NCBI GenBank assembly: GCA_027577415.1
Contig: JANBQS010000001.1
Location: 1 to 64,000, forward strand
Origin: Coemansia sp. RSA 922
Lineage: Eukaryota; Kickxellomycota; Kickxellomycetes; Kickxellales; Kickxellaceae
Length of the DNA: 64,000 nt
Direction: 5' to 3'
Shown here: positions 41,585 to 52,300 of the stretch, in pieces
Layout: every line of letters begins with the position of its first letter
Numbering within the stretch: position 1 is the first letter of the stretch
Position numbers and translations under genes: made by a program
The notes under the pieces: model-generated
Databases searched by the model: none
Seen by the model: the letters and a program-made list of their open reading frames with translations, nothing else
Told to the model about the DNA's origin: nothing

Positions 41585-42958
41585 ATGAGCGGCGGCAACA
41601 ATAGCAACCCCACTGGCGATGACGCGATAAACTCGTTCACGGGGCTCGGTGATGCCAGTGGTCTTGATACCGATACGATGAACATATTCAGTTCATTTAC
41701 CAACGACACAGCCACTGCGGCTGCCAACGGCGGCAGTGTAGGCGGGTTTTCTAATCTCGCTGGCGGGACGATGGGCGGGTTTGGCATGGATCTCGGATCA
41801 TTCGAAATTCCAGGCGATGGTACCTCGGCTAGCGTGGATCTATCGTCCATGCAGCTGATAAACCTAGGCAACAACATTAACCAGCAACTGGGTCCAACCA
41901 CCGACGACGCTGCCGCCCAGCTAATGGCACGCTTACTTGGCCCCAACACACAACCCACACAGCAGCGCGGACTCGGCTTATCTACAGGCAATGTTCAGAC
42001 AGCTAACGCACAGCCTCCTACGGGCTTGCGATCTGGCTCAGAGTCTTCTGACGATTTGGGCGATATACCTTTGGCTCAGCTTGCACTTAGTCAGTCTATG
42101 CCGGGATCTGATAACCAGCAGAATGTAGCCTCGATGTTGCAGAACCAAGTCGCTATGCAGGCATTGGCGAATATCGGTGCTTCGGCGATTCCGGCGTTTG
42201 GCTTACCTGTCGCTCAACCGGCAGGGATGTTGGGCTTGTCTCAGCCCAATCAGACTGTGCTTAGTGTGGCATTGGGAGATACACTGCTCGCTGGACTAAT
42301 GCCTAGTAACCCGCCGCCTATGCCACAGGCATTGCCGTTTCTGGCTCAAGGAGCTATGCCGCCAGCGGCACACATGAATGGGCTGGAGAGAACGACGGGA
42401 GTCGTTCAGCAGCCATTTATGCCTATACTCACCAACACACTAGATCCTACGCCATTGGAGCCACTTACAACGCAGACCGGGATGACTGGAGTCCACTCCT
42501 CTATTCTACCTGATAACAGCTCGCAGACAGCGTTGGAATCCGCGGCGAACCCCAACTTGGAACTAAATCTGCCGCGTCCGGCAGTCGACACCAACAGATG
42601 TCTTTTGGATGAGCTTGAAAAGATCGAGGAGCAATTGTGTACGCTACTTGGTACTGCGTCAAAGGCGATTCGGATGATGACGGGGCCTAGACGTGAGGAG
42701 GAAGATGGGTTGGAGTTGGGTTCAGCAAAGATTAAACCAACTATTAAGGAGTTTATGCACCTGGTCGCTGATGTTCAGGCTTCTATGAAGTACCAGCATA
42801 GGCGGCTGACTGAGCAAGGCATTTCTACTTTGGCTGTGGCGGGATTCCAAAGCGATGTGGCAGGATTCGAAAGAGATCTGGTTACTTGGTCGGATGCCGC
42901 ACGGTTGTTGGCGTCTGCTCTTAACTCTGGACTAAAACTCTCGGCATCTTCAAAGTAG
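41585..42958 (+). CDS. Med11-like protein with long disordered N-terminus
   Basis: 457 aa from the ATG of MSGGNNSNPTG, 139 bp after the Vps24 stop; an in-frame upstream extension overlaps Vps24 and is rejected. Residues 1-330 are Gly/Asn/Gln/Ser-rich and probably disordered. Residues ~338-457 are helical: LLDELEKIEEQLCTLLGTAS, a basic/acidic linker, then FMHLVADVQASMKYQHRRL and a final helix. This resembles Med11 of the Mediator head (helix LEEIEKEI.., second helix over the Med22 partner). Med11 is usually 115-160 aa, so the N-terminal extension is unusual. The assignment rests on pattern only. Confidence 0.5.
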   Translation: MSGGNNSNPTGDDAINSFTGLGDASGLDTDTMNIFSSFTNDTATAAANGGSVGGFSNLAGGTMGGFGMDLGSFEIPGDGTSASVDLSSMQLINLGNNINQQLGPTTDDAAAQLMARLLGPNTQPTQQRGLGLSTGNVQTANAQPPTGLRSGSESSDDLGDIPLAQLALSQSMPGSDNQQNVASMLQNQVAMQALANIGASAIPAFGLPVAQPAGMLGLSQPNQTVLSVALGDTLLAGLMPSNPPPMPQALPFLAQGAMPPAAHMNGLERTTGVVQQPFMPILTNTLDPTPLEPLTTQTGMTGVHSSILPDNSSQTALESAANPNLELNLPRPAVDTNRCLLDELEKIEEQLCTLLGTASKAIRMMTGPRREEEDGLELGSAKIKPTIKEFMHLVADVQASMKYQHRRLTEQGISTLAVAGFQSDVAGFERDLVTWSDAARLLASALNSGLKLSASSK

Positions 42959-43094
42959 CTACTGAGTTTGAAATGTAAAGTGGGGGTGAAAGGTAGCCCG
43001 TAATATATTCATGTTTATTGCATCTTCAATACGACAGCAATGCTTGGATAAAAAATTTTATGTACATGTTTGATTATTTTTTTTTCCTTTATTA

Positions 43095-44693
43095 ATGTTC
43101 TTGATATTGGCTCGCCTGCTAGATGCACGCAGTGCACTGATGCCGCTGCGTAGGCGCATGTCTAGCCTCACTATGGACCAGGGCAAAGCCACTCGGTCCT
43201 ATAGACTGCGCACCATCAATATACACGACGGCAATGGCTCGTATCCGGTTCAGGTTAAAGAGACGAATATGTGGACGATCGATCAAGTCCAAGAGCTAGT
43301 CAAGTTGGTATCAGAAAACCGGAGCGAGTTTAACCTCGTCGACTGGCAAAAAGTATCAGACCGATTTCCCGACCGCACACCCAGAGCCTGCAAGACAAAG
43401 TACAGCTTGCTAATGCGAGACGCATCCGCGGCAAGTGGGACCAGTAAAACGATGAGTAGGGGCGGAGTTTACGATCTTTTTTCGAGCGAATCTCTTGGGT
43501 GGTCATCGAACGACGACGAAATGTTGCTAGCCCTGTTTGAGGTCTGGGGTACCAAATGGGATAGTATTAGCAAGAGTATTGGCAAGTATACTGGTACTCA
43601 GTGTCAGGGCCGATACTACTGGCTCAGGAAAAAGAGAATGCTGAAACGAACGAAACCCCAGAGCTCGGACGAACAAAAGCCGGAAGTTCCGCAGCCGACC
43701 AATACTCAGAAACGTGCTCGTTGGTCTGAAGCGGAAGATCGCAAACTGCGCGATCTTCTTATCGAGCATGGTCGATTTGACTACAAAGAGGCTGGAAAAC
43801 GGTTGCCCGGATTCTCTCTCGCTCATATATACTATGAACTGGACAAGGCCTTGAGCGGACCGGGTCATGCAGCCGGAACGTGGACGAGCGCCGAACACCG
43901 GGCTCTTTTGGAGCTAACCGAAAAGTACGGCCGAGACTGGAGAAGCATATCTCTGGAAATGCCCACCAGTCGCTCCGCTACCCAATGTCGATTACACTTT
44001 GCGTATTGCTGTTCAGGGCCAGTGACCAAACACCGGAAATGGACCCCAGACGAAGAGGAGCGGCTAAGGCTACTCGTCGATCTTTCTCTGCAAGGCAAGT
44101 TGAAGCCAAGTGTGGCCAAACAGTCGCAGCTCTCTGGAATTGAAGAATTCTCCAACGCCGATTTGAGTCGCTTCTCCACCGCTCTTAGACAAGATACTCG
44201 GATCCCAGACGCCACTCCCAACATGCCTGAGGACCGAAAGAATTCTGTAGAGTGGCCGCTCGTATCCCTTTACATGATGACCCACACTGTAACTCAGTGC
44301 CGTACTAAATGGGCCTATATTAGTAGGAGAACTAGGGCTTTGGAGTGTTACAGGGGTCCGTGGACGAGAGAGGAGGATGCCAGGCTCTATAACCTCTGCC
44401 AACAGGCTCCAAACAGGTGGCTGTGGATTATGCAGCGCCTTGTACGCCCACGCGGGTTTGCCGCCACAAAGGCTAGATACACGAGCTACATTATCCGCTA
44501 CGTTACTATGCTGAAAAAGTGCCGGGGCGCTGGCTGGGATCCAATGGCTGACCAGTTCGAGGAAGTGCATATGCGATGTGAGGTCCACGCTTGGTCCCGC
44601 CGTCAGCTCGAGGGTTATCGGCCCCATGATCCCTACAATTGCCCATGCGACATGGATCTAACCGGCATAAACAGTTTAACCACTGACTTGTAA
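43095..44693 (+). CDS. Protein with about six SANT/Myb-like repeats
   Basis: 532 aa, one exon. I count six Myb-like units: MWTIDQVQELVKLV, GWSSNDDEMLLALFEVWG, RARWSEAEDRKLRDLL, TWTSAEHRALLELTEKYG, KWTPDEEERLRLLVDL and PWTREEDARLYNL, each starting with the conserved Trp. This is more than in classical R1R2R3 Myb factors and resembles SNAPc4-like or expanded fungal SANT proteins, so DNA binding is likely. The first ~22 residues (ILARLLDARSALMPLRRRM) are Arg-rich and non-acidic, like a mitochondrial presequence; a later in-frame ATG could be the true start. Repeat 5 is split by a ~60-residue insertion. Confidence 0.75.
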   Translation: MFLILARLLDARSALMPLRRRMSSLTMDQGKATRSYRLRTINIHDGNGSYPVQVKETNMWTIDQVQELVKLVSENRSEFNLVDWQKVSDRFPDRTPRACKTKYSLLMRDASAASGTSKTMSRGGVYDLFSSESLGWSSNDDEMLLALFEVWGTKWDSISKSIGKYTGTQCQGRYYWLRKKRMLKRTKPQSSDEQKPEVPQPTNTQKRARWSEAEDRKLRDLLIEHGRFDYKEAGKRLPGFSLAHIYYELDKALSGPGHAAGTWTSAEHRALLELTEKYGRDWRSISLEMPTSRSATQCRLHFAYCCSGPVTKHRKWTPDEEERLRLLVDLSLQGKLKPSVAKQSQLSGIEEFSNADLSRFSTALRQDTRIPDATPNMPEDRKNSVEWPLVSLYMMTHTVTQCRTKWAYISRRTRALECYRGPWTREEDARLYNLCQQAPNRWLWIMQRLVRPRGFAATKARYTSYIIRYVTMLKKCRGAGWDPMADQFEEVHMRCEVHAWSRRQLEGYRPHDPYNCPCDMDLTGINSLTTDL

Positions 44694-45305
44694 AGAAGTG
44701 CACGTGCAATCTCCACACGGGCTTGTAAAAATTGTGCATTTCAGATGCGTGTTCATCTTTTTGCAACAAATAAAAATTTACTGCATATTTCTAATAGGGA
44801 AAATGAAGATCTGTTCTTTTTTTTTTTATTCCACCGAATACAAACAATTTCTTTTTGTTTCCCGCGCGCGGGGTGATCATACCTGTGAAAGCAATGGGGG
44901 TATTGATAATCGTTTTATTCTTGTTGAAACTTGCTTATGCACAATGGTCAATCATTATTTTTCCCTTGCCTTTTTTTGAAAGAGAATATCTCTTTGTAAT
45001 ATCAAAAATGTCGCAATGATAAGGAATAAAAATAATACTATTTGCCAAAACAACACCCAGAAAAAAAAAAGTTTTTCCTTTGTGTCATTTGCTAAAGCGG
45101 CTGGGAATGGCTAGGAGGCCATTTATATAAATATCGAGGTCATCAGCCACTGGCTAAACTCTGACGCTTACTCTGAACCCTTTTTTTCAATCTCCTTATC
45201 GTATATGTCGTAAACATATATCCACTATTTCCCTTTCTCTCTCTCTCTTTTTAATGATATTTTAACGTACTCCCCTTCTTTCTCCTATTTTAACACCAAC
45301 GAATC
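44694..45305. other. Intergenic region upstream of the PAP2 gene
   Basis: 612 bp with no gene. Contains T-runs at 44817-44828, a TATATAAAT at 45124-45132 and a CT-rich tract (45225-45255) before the PAP2 start. Confidence 0.45.
45124..45132 (+). promoter_or_regulatory. TATA-like element of the PAP2 gene
   Basis: TATATAAAT on the plus strand, ~175 bp before the ATG at 45306. Confidence 0.4.
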
Positions 45306-46166
45306 ATGATGCAGTCCGAATCCTCAACAGTTTTTATTTACACTCCTGGCGAGAGCAGTCCCGTTTATGTATCTAGCCCGTGTCCCACAGTCTTTCCCGA
45401 CCACACCGCTCACATTTTCGCTGGACTGTCTTCGCCCAAACCCAAGGGCCATATTCAGACCATATCATCGATTTTTGCCTCATGGGAATATAGCCTATTC
45501 TCGATGGGCGCCAATTATCGCAACAGCTCTGAGAAGAAATCCAAAAATGAATCATCGCTAACACAAATGGCACTACTGTTTTTTGACAAGGTAAGTCTCC
45601 ACATTGTCCAAGCTTATCGCACAAACAGTGGCTGTGTATTTACCACCGACGCTAACCAAGAAAGCACTTTTAATATATTGTTGTTTTTTTTGTTTATTTA
45701 GACACGAGAGTGGGTACTTTTATTCTCTGCGCTGGCTCTGCTCTACTTCCGCAACTCGATTATCGTGCACCAGACCGTCGGTGGCTTTGCTTGTGCCGGC
45801 GTAGCAAAGGTTCTCAAACGGTTCATTCGCCAGGAGCGGCCATCACACGACAAACAAATGAAAAAGTCATATGGAATGCCATCGACACACTCAGCCGCGG
45901 TTATGTATCTGAGCACCTTCTTAACATGCGTAATGCATAACTACGCCACAGACGACTCACTGAACGTGTATGTTGTTCCAGCACTAGCTGCAGTATTTAT
46001 ACTGGGTATTTGCACTGCCCTCTCGCGCGTCGTCAATGGCCACCACACACTGGCTCAGGTAGTTGCGGGTTGCTTTTTGGGCGTGTCCTTTGCTAGCCTG
46101 TGGTGGCTTTGGCGAGGTCCCATGCTCCCTATCTATGACCGCTGCCTCCAGGTCGTCTTTACATAG
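45306..46166 (+). CDS. PAP2-family phosphatase, dolichyldiphosphatase-like
   Basis: Two exons, 45306-45590 and 45702-46166, with donor GTAAGT, acceptor TTTAG, phase 0; 249 aa. The first 95 residues are mostly polar. The second exon has membrane helices and the phosphatase motifs KRFIRQERP, GMPSTHS and SRVVNGHHTLAQ. The last motif has Gln where lipid phosphate phosphatases have Asp (SR..H..D); the same Q is seen in dolichyldiphosphatases (Cax4/DOLPP1), which recycle dolichol carrier in the ER for N-glycosylation. Length is close to Cax4. Another PAP2 subfamily is possible. It converges on the RasGEF gene (165 bp apart). Confidence 0.8.
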
Positions 46167-46331
46167 ATTGCACACCGCTTACTGCTAATACGATACAAGC
46201 AATGTACATGACCTCTTTTTTTTTAACCCCAAACATGGCATGCTCATTTGGTGAATAGTGTCGATTTACAAGTGTGATAGAGTAGAAGGCAATAAAGAAT
46301 TGAGATGCAATTGAGGGCAGCAGTTGGCTAG

Positions 46332-49300
46332 CTAGCGAGGGGTAGCAGTGGCCTGTGGCTCAATCCACTTGCTTAACATGTACAAGCGCTGCTCTAGCTC
46401 CTGGTTGTCCTTGACATCGGTGCAGTCCCAGTCCATGGTCACATCCAAAAGCGAAGTACCACTGTGAGACTTTTGCAGAGCTGCAATTTGGTAGAGCGGG
46501 TAGCCGAATGCACCTTGGTCAGAGCCGTCGATATCTGGAACCGCTGATGCCAGCCTCGATGCCGACGAGCCAGTACGGTTACGAGTAAAGGGCGCTACAT
46601 GCGATGTGTGCGGGCGCGCTACCAAGGGGTCGGTAGCTGCAACATCTTGCACAACAGCAAAAATGTCGTTCGTCTGCGCCCTGATGTTACGTACAGCGCT
46701 GTAGATCTGCTGCTGGAGCATCGTGTCAGCGGCGTAAGGATACTTTGTGCGCTGCGCAAGGTGCAACTCGCGGAACATTGACGTAATCAGGCGGAACTTT
46801 TGCATATTCAGCAGCGGCTGTGCTTGGTTGACACTCGAGATTGCTGCCGAATCGCAGCGCAGTTGCCGCTTGTTGGCAGGAAGTGCGTTATCACCATCGA
46901 TAAGGCAGTTTGCACTGTCGCCAGCAATTTCGGGACCAGTCGGATTGCGAGAGCGCATCTTCTGGTGCTCCTCCGAGTAAGTCGAGTTGGCCTCGTCTGC
47001 GTGCAACAGATCGGTCATGTGCACGGCAACGAATGGCACAAGTGGGAGTGGCGCGCCATTGGTAATCATTCGGCCATTGCGGAACGTGGGCGTAGTTCTG
47101 CCGCCAGCAGCTCCATTGCTGCTGTTAGACGCACTCCGCGCACGACGGCTGCGGGCCTCGCTGGCCTCGGAGCCGCCACTACTGCTACTCGCAGAGGCGG
47201 GTCCAGAGCCGATCGAGGCGAGATGTCCACTGCTCTTGCTACTACTCGACGAGAGATGGCCGCCACTGCCGCGACCACCCTTGGACGACGATGAAACTGG
47301 AACTGAGCTGTGGCCAGGTGGGCCATTGCTAGTACTAGGGTCAAAGTACATGAACGACGCAGCACGAATGCGGATGGCATACGTAATACACGCGCAGTCT
47401 TGCTCAGTCAGCTGTCCAGCATCCTTCGCTGACGACGCACCGACGTTTGCTATCGACTTTTTGCGCATATGGTGCTTACCCTCGTCGCCACCACTGCCAA
47501 AGAAGGCACCGTTAACCAAGTTGCCAAAGCCAGAGGACGCAGCCGAGTGCCCGGTTGATGTCGCTGACGATATGCCACTGGATGTCACTATGTTGGCCTG
47601 CGAGGCAGACACCATGTCCTTGGCGCGAATGGACTTTATCTGGTCCAAAATGGCCTCAAATACTTCCTCGTCCGGCCCCGAAACGCCGGTCATCGCTGCC
47701 TTGACCGACTCACGGTAAGTCCGGAAGTTCATCCGTGACTGGAGAACTTGCAAGATCCTGGCCACAATGTCCTTCATGAGGGCAGGAACCAGCGCCCACG
47801 TATCATGCAGTCGCCGAACAGCAGAGATGTCCAGAGCAATGACAATCTCAAAGGCGCCGTAGTAGTTCCGTCGCGCGAGGCAATGGAACGCGACGTGCAC
47901 CAGCTGCTTGATAACCAGGGCGCGAGCAGCAGAGGTGGGCTCTGACAGCACAGCAAGCACCGCCCAATACGTGGCCTGGTTAAACCATGAGGTCATCGCA
48001 GTCAAGCTTGGTACTGGGTTGGTTGAGTTCGCTTGGCCCGGCTGGCCGCTCCCTCCAAGTGTCGAAACCGAGTTGCGCGAGTCAGCAGCGACACCCTGCA
48101 TCGTTTGCAATATCGTTTCGAGGTTTCCCACCCGACCCTTGAGCGAGAACTCGGTCGCACTGATACGGGAGAACAGCTCGTGTTCGAGAAGGGTCAACTG
48201 CTCGGCAAAAGTGGCTGGATCAATGCCGACCAGGTTTACTCGATACGGGTTGCGGTTGGCGATCGAATAGTTCAGCAGTGTCCTCCCGACCGGTGTCTGG
48301 GGCGTCGGGATGCCCGACTTTGTCAGCGCCTCCATGACAAGCGATCCAAAGTCGCTTGCGTACATATTGCCATTAGGCATGCGCAGGTCTGACCCGCCAG
48401 CTGCTGTTGCCAGATCAGAGCCGGTGCCAACAGAGGAGCCATCGTCGCGCGGTGCAATGCGAATTGAACCAGCATTGAGACCGCCAAATGCGTCAGTCTC
48501 GCCGCCAGCGTCGATACTGCTCAGGTTACCAGAATTTGCCCGGCTAGAGCGCGGGTGGAATAACGACTTGAAATATGAAGCCGAGCCTTTCTTTGTGTGC
48601 TGCGCTCGGCTTCCCACAGCAGCAGCAGCAGTAACAGGGGTCTGAGCCATGCTTGGCCCACTACCAGGAAGCTGTCGACCGGCACCCCCCGCGATGCTTG
48701 GCTGCCCATGCATGTCTAGTAGCGATACAGACGTGTGCAAATGGCCACCGCCACCACCGCTGGGCTGGTTTATGTCAGCACTCGAGTTCAACTCGGACAA
48801 GGCAAACTCGGGTCGCGATAAGGCACTGGCCCCCAGTGGAGGACCTTGATGCGTAGCTGCCGACCGTAAATCAAGGGCCGAGCGGGCATGTTCCAGCGTT
48901 GGCGTGCGCACACCAGAGTTTCTCATGCTGGAGGCTTGCGAGGGAACCGCTGTGGACAATGATGTTCCTGGTGGAAAGCTACTGCTGGCAAATGCCGGCA
49001 TCTCGACAGCCAACAGCTTGCCCGATGAAAGCTTTTGCCGAATCGCATTGACAAACTCGGCCCGGCCTGGCTGCTTTTGGATGTGCGACAAGAACAGCAA
49101 CAGCAGGCGCGTGAGGCGGTGGTGCAGGCGAAAATCGTGCGGGTGAAACTTAATCCAGTACTTGACAATGTTCATCACTCGCAATTGGATGATAGCACCG
49201 TCGTTGCGAGCGAGAGGTGGAAGCTGTCTCGTCGACGCTTGCTTGGCCTCACACTTGGACCCAGCAGGATGACCCGCACGGTCCCCACTACCGGCAGAAG

Positions 49301-52300
49301 CGTCGTTGCTGGGGCTATCGCGCCACCCGTTTATAGTAAGGAACTTGTCGTCGCTATCGTGTGCGCTCGCCTCGGCGTCGTCAACCTCCGAGTCCTCTGT
49401 GTCCTCGCCGGGGGCTCCTGTTGCAAAGCAATTGAGGTAACGAGCAATGATTAACCGCATAACATCGATCGGGTGCGCAAAGAAGCGATACGAGTTCAAA
49501 AAATCGGTCATGAGGTCCGAGTCGACGTTGCCCTCGGGCGACGCGAGACGATTGACCAACAATCGTAGCGACATGTACTTGATGCTGCGTGTAATCACGC
49601 CCGACTCTGTCCTCATCGTCACATCAGCCAACTGGGTCCCAGCCGTGTGCATCGACAGACCATTGCCGGCAAACAGGGATGAGTGCTGGCGAGAAGCGCA
49701 CGCCGACGACGTGGACATATCGCTGGCGTCAGACGTGGTGTGAGTCAAGGACGGGACGTGTCCAGCAAGGCTACTCTGCGAGGCGTTTGACCGGAGATAA
49801 GCACCGCCATTAGCAATGTTGCCTTGTGAGCTGTCCGCTCGAGTCATCAAGCGCAGCTGCGACGAGACAGATCCTTTGCGGGGCGCACCTAGTACGGGTG
49901 GCGGCTTCAGAGCAGCTGAGGCGATCGCGCTGGAAGAACCCATTCGCTCCAATGCGGGTTGCTGGCTGTGGGCGATTCTATTACTAGACTCTGGACCATC
50001 TTGCGACGACATGTGGACATCGTGAGTTACTTCGTCCGAGCAGTTGTCATCATTCAGTGGCCACCACATACCAGGACCCGCGCTCGTAGGATCGTTGGTG
50101 CGTTTGGAACTTCCCGAGCCGCTAATGATGTGCGTCAAAGTGTTGAGCCAGTCGCCGCCAGGCCCGTTAGGCGGCATAGAAAAGCTTCGCCGCCTGATGT
50201 TTGACCGCTTTAGAAAGGCTGCGGTGCTGGCGTCGACTGGCTGCACGTCCATCATGTCGATAAAAGCGGGGTTTAGATGCTTGATAGCCCCGCCGCCACG
50301 CTCCTGAGTTATAAGCAGAGGGCCAATGCGCCGAATGCCGCCATGCGGGCCTTGCTGAAGAAGGACTGACATGCATCGTGACTGCTGTTTTACAACGTTC
50401 GGGAATAAGCTATTTCGACACAATGATGCCTCAGCGGCCTCGCGGTCGCCTGTACGGCTGCGAGCGCCATTGGCAAGGGGCCGAGGTCGAGGAATCGCAG
50501 ATGGCGAGTCTGCAGAGCTCGTGTCTGGCAGCGATCCAAGGACCGCCTCATCTGCGACCGCTGCATCAGATATGTAGGCGATACCCGACTCGTGGGCAAA
50601 CTCTTCAGAAGTGCGACACTCTACAAGCGGCACGTCCAAAAGTAAATAGGCAGGGAGAGTTAATGTAAACATGAGCGTGCAGAGAATATAGACAAGAAAA
50701 TAAAATGAAATATGGACTATGGTTGGGGACAAGACAAGAAAAGAGTGGTAGAAGCAAGCGAGGAGACAGCCAAAAGCAACCACACGATTGAGTGAACCAA
50801 TTTGAACACCGTACTGCCTTTAAATGGGGTGAGTGGGGAGTGGCTGGCCAGATGTGTTGGGTCGGAGCTATCGATAAAAGGGAGTCGCAAAGCCCGGAGA
50901 GGCGGGATAGTGCACTGACGACAATGGGCGCTGGGGAGTTAAGTAGAGACCAAGCGTAAAAACGATGAAGACTGTCATTTACCAAGTGTGGAAATTGATA
51001 AGGCACGTTCGTGCGGGAATTGCGTGCGAACATAAGTGACAATATCTGCCGAAGCAATCCAAGAAGCTCCCCAGAATTAGTGCAACACCGTCATATGGCA
51101 TGATAACCGATTGCAAATAATAGAACATACAGCGGAATCGGGAGAGTTGAACGAACACGTCAGCGGTTGCCATTGTCAATTTGGTTAAGGTGGTGGTGGG
51201 AGAGAAAATAAGGAAGAACAAGGAGAAAGCGGGGGAGTAGGCACATAGGCAGGCACAATACGCATTTTGGTGCTAGCGTCGTCGCAGGCAATCTGCAGGT
51301 GTGCTTGGAAAAGAATTACACACTCGCAAGTAATTGGCATTCGGAAGCGAGTATGTACAGCCAAAAATAGCGACTATGGCCTTGTGTTGGAGTGCAGCAA
51401 AATTGAATGCATGGCACGCACTGTATGTACAGCGGCAATGTAGAATCGGATGCAGAACAAGGCACTGCGGGAGCATTGGACACAACGACAGGATAACAAA
51501 GGACATATTGGCCGGTGCTCACTGACAGGCTATCGGAATGGAATGGGGGAGATAGACAAACTAGATAAGCAAGGCTCTGCTCTACCATTCCTCGGCAACT
51601 GTGAACCAGGAAGCCAGAGAGTTACCACCGTAGAAGCTGGAGCCAAACAGCGAGGAGACACACAGTGAGTATCACAATGGCTAGGCAGGCACTGGCCTGC
51701 TAAACAATGGCCAGTACAGCTTAGTTCTCTCATGTTGGAAGGTGGAGTAAGCGAGAGGCAGTCATCGTGGGCCTGGGCGCAACTGAGAATGCCAGAGTAA
51801 GCCACCTCTTGTTTGCAGCACTTTATGAACGGCAAGTCGCACAATCCAGCTAGCGACAATTGCCCACATGAACGAATATATTACACCGGTAGCGAGAGCA
51901 AAATTGGGCAAAGGCAGGGATGTGGCATGTGAGAAGATCGCTACTCCAGTTGCGCAGAGGTGCGATGTATTCACAGCTACCAACATTTTGCCCCTCCCCT
52001 GCTGTTCGAGTGGATCCTATATAGACTGGCAACCCAGGAAAACCAGACAATCGACCAAGAACTACGACAACAAGCATAGCGAATAGGAGGAGGAACAAGG
52101 CACATAGGAGCTGATGCCAACATAGATCTTAAAGATAATTTGGCGCTGTACTTACCATTTCTCCTTGCAGAGCCAGATGATAGTTCGTGCATAGGTAGCA
52201 CTAGTCCGTTATCGCTAGGTGTCGCTGGCACGGAGCTGGGTCCGACACTTTCAGTGGGTGAGGCGCCAATGAGCTCGCTAGCACGCAAAATGGGCGAGTG

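Noticed and set aside
50621..50783. Hydrophobic N-terminus on the RasGEF catalytic exon (MVAFGCLLACFYHSF...)
   Set aside because: It is read-through of the intron; the acceptor GTAG at 50621-50624 and the in-frame join to the upstream exon explain the true start.
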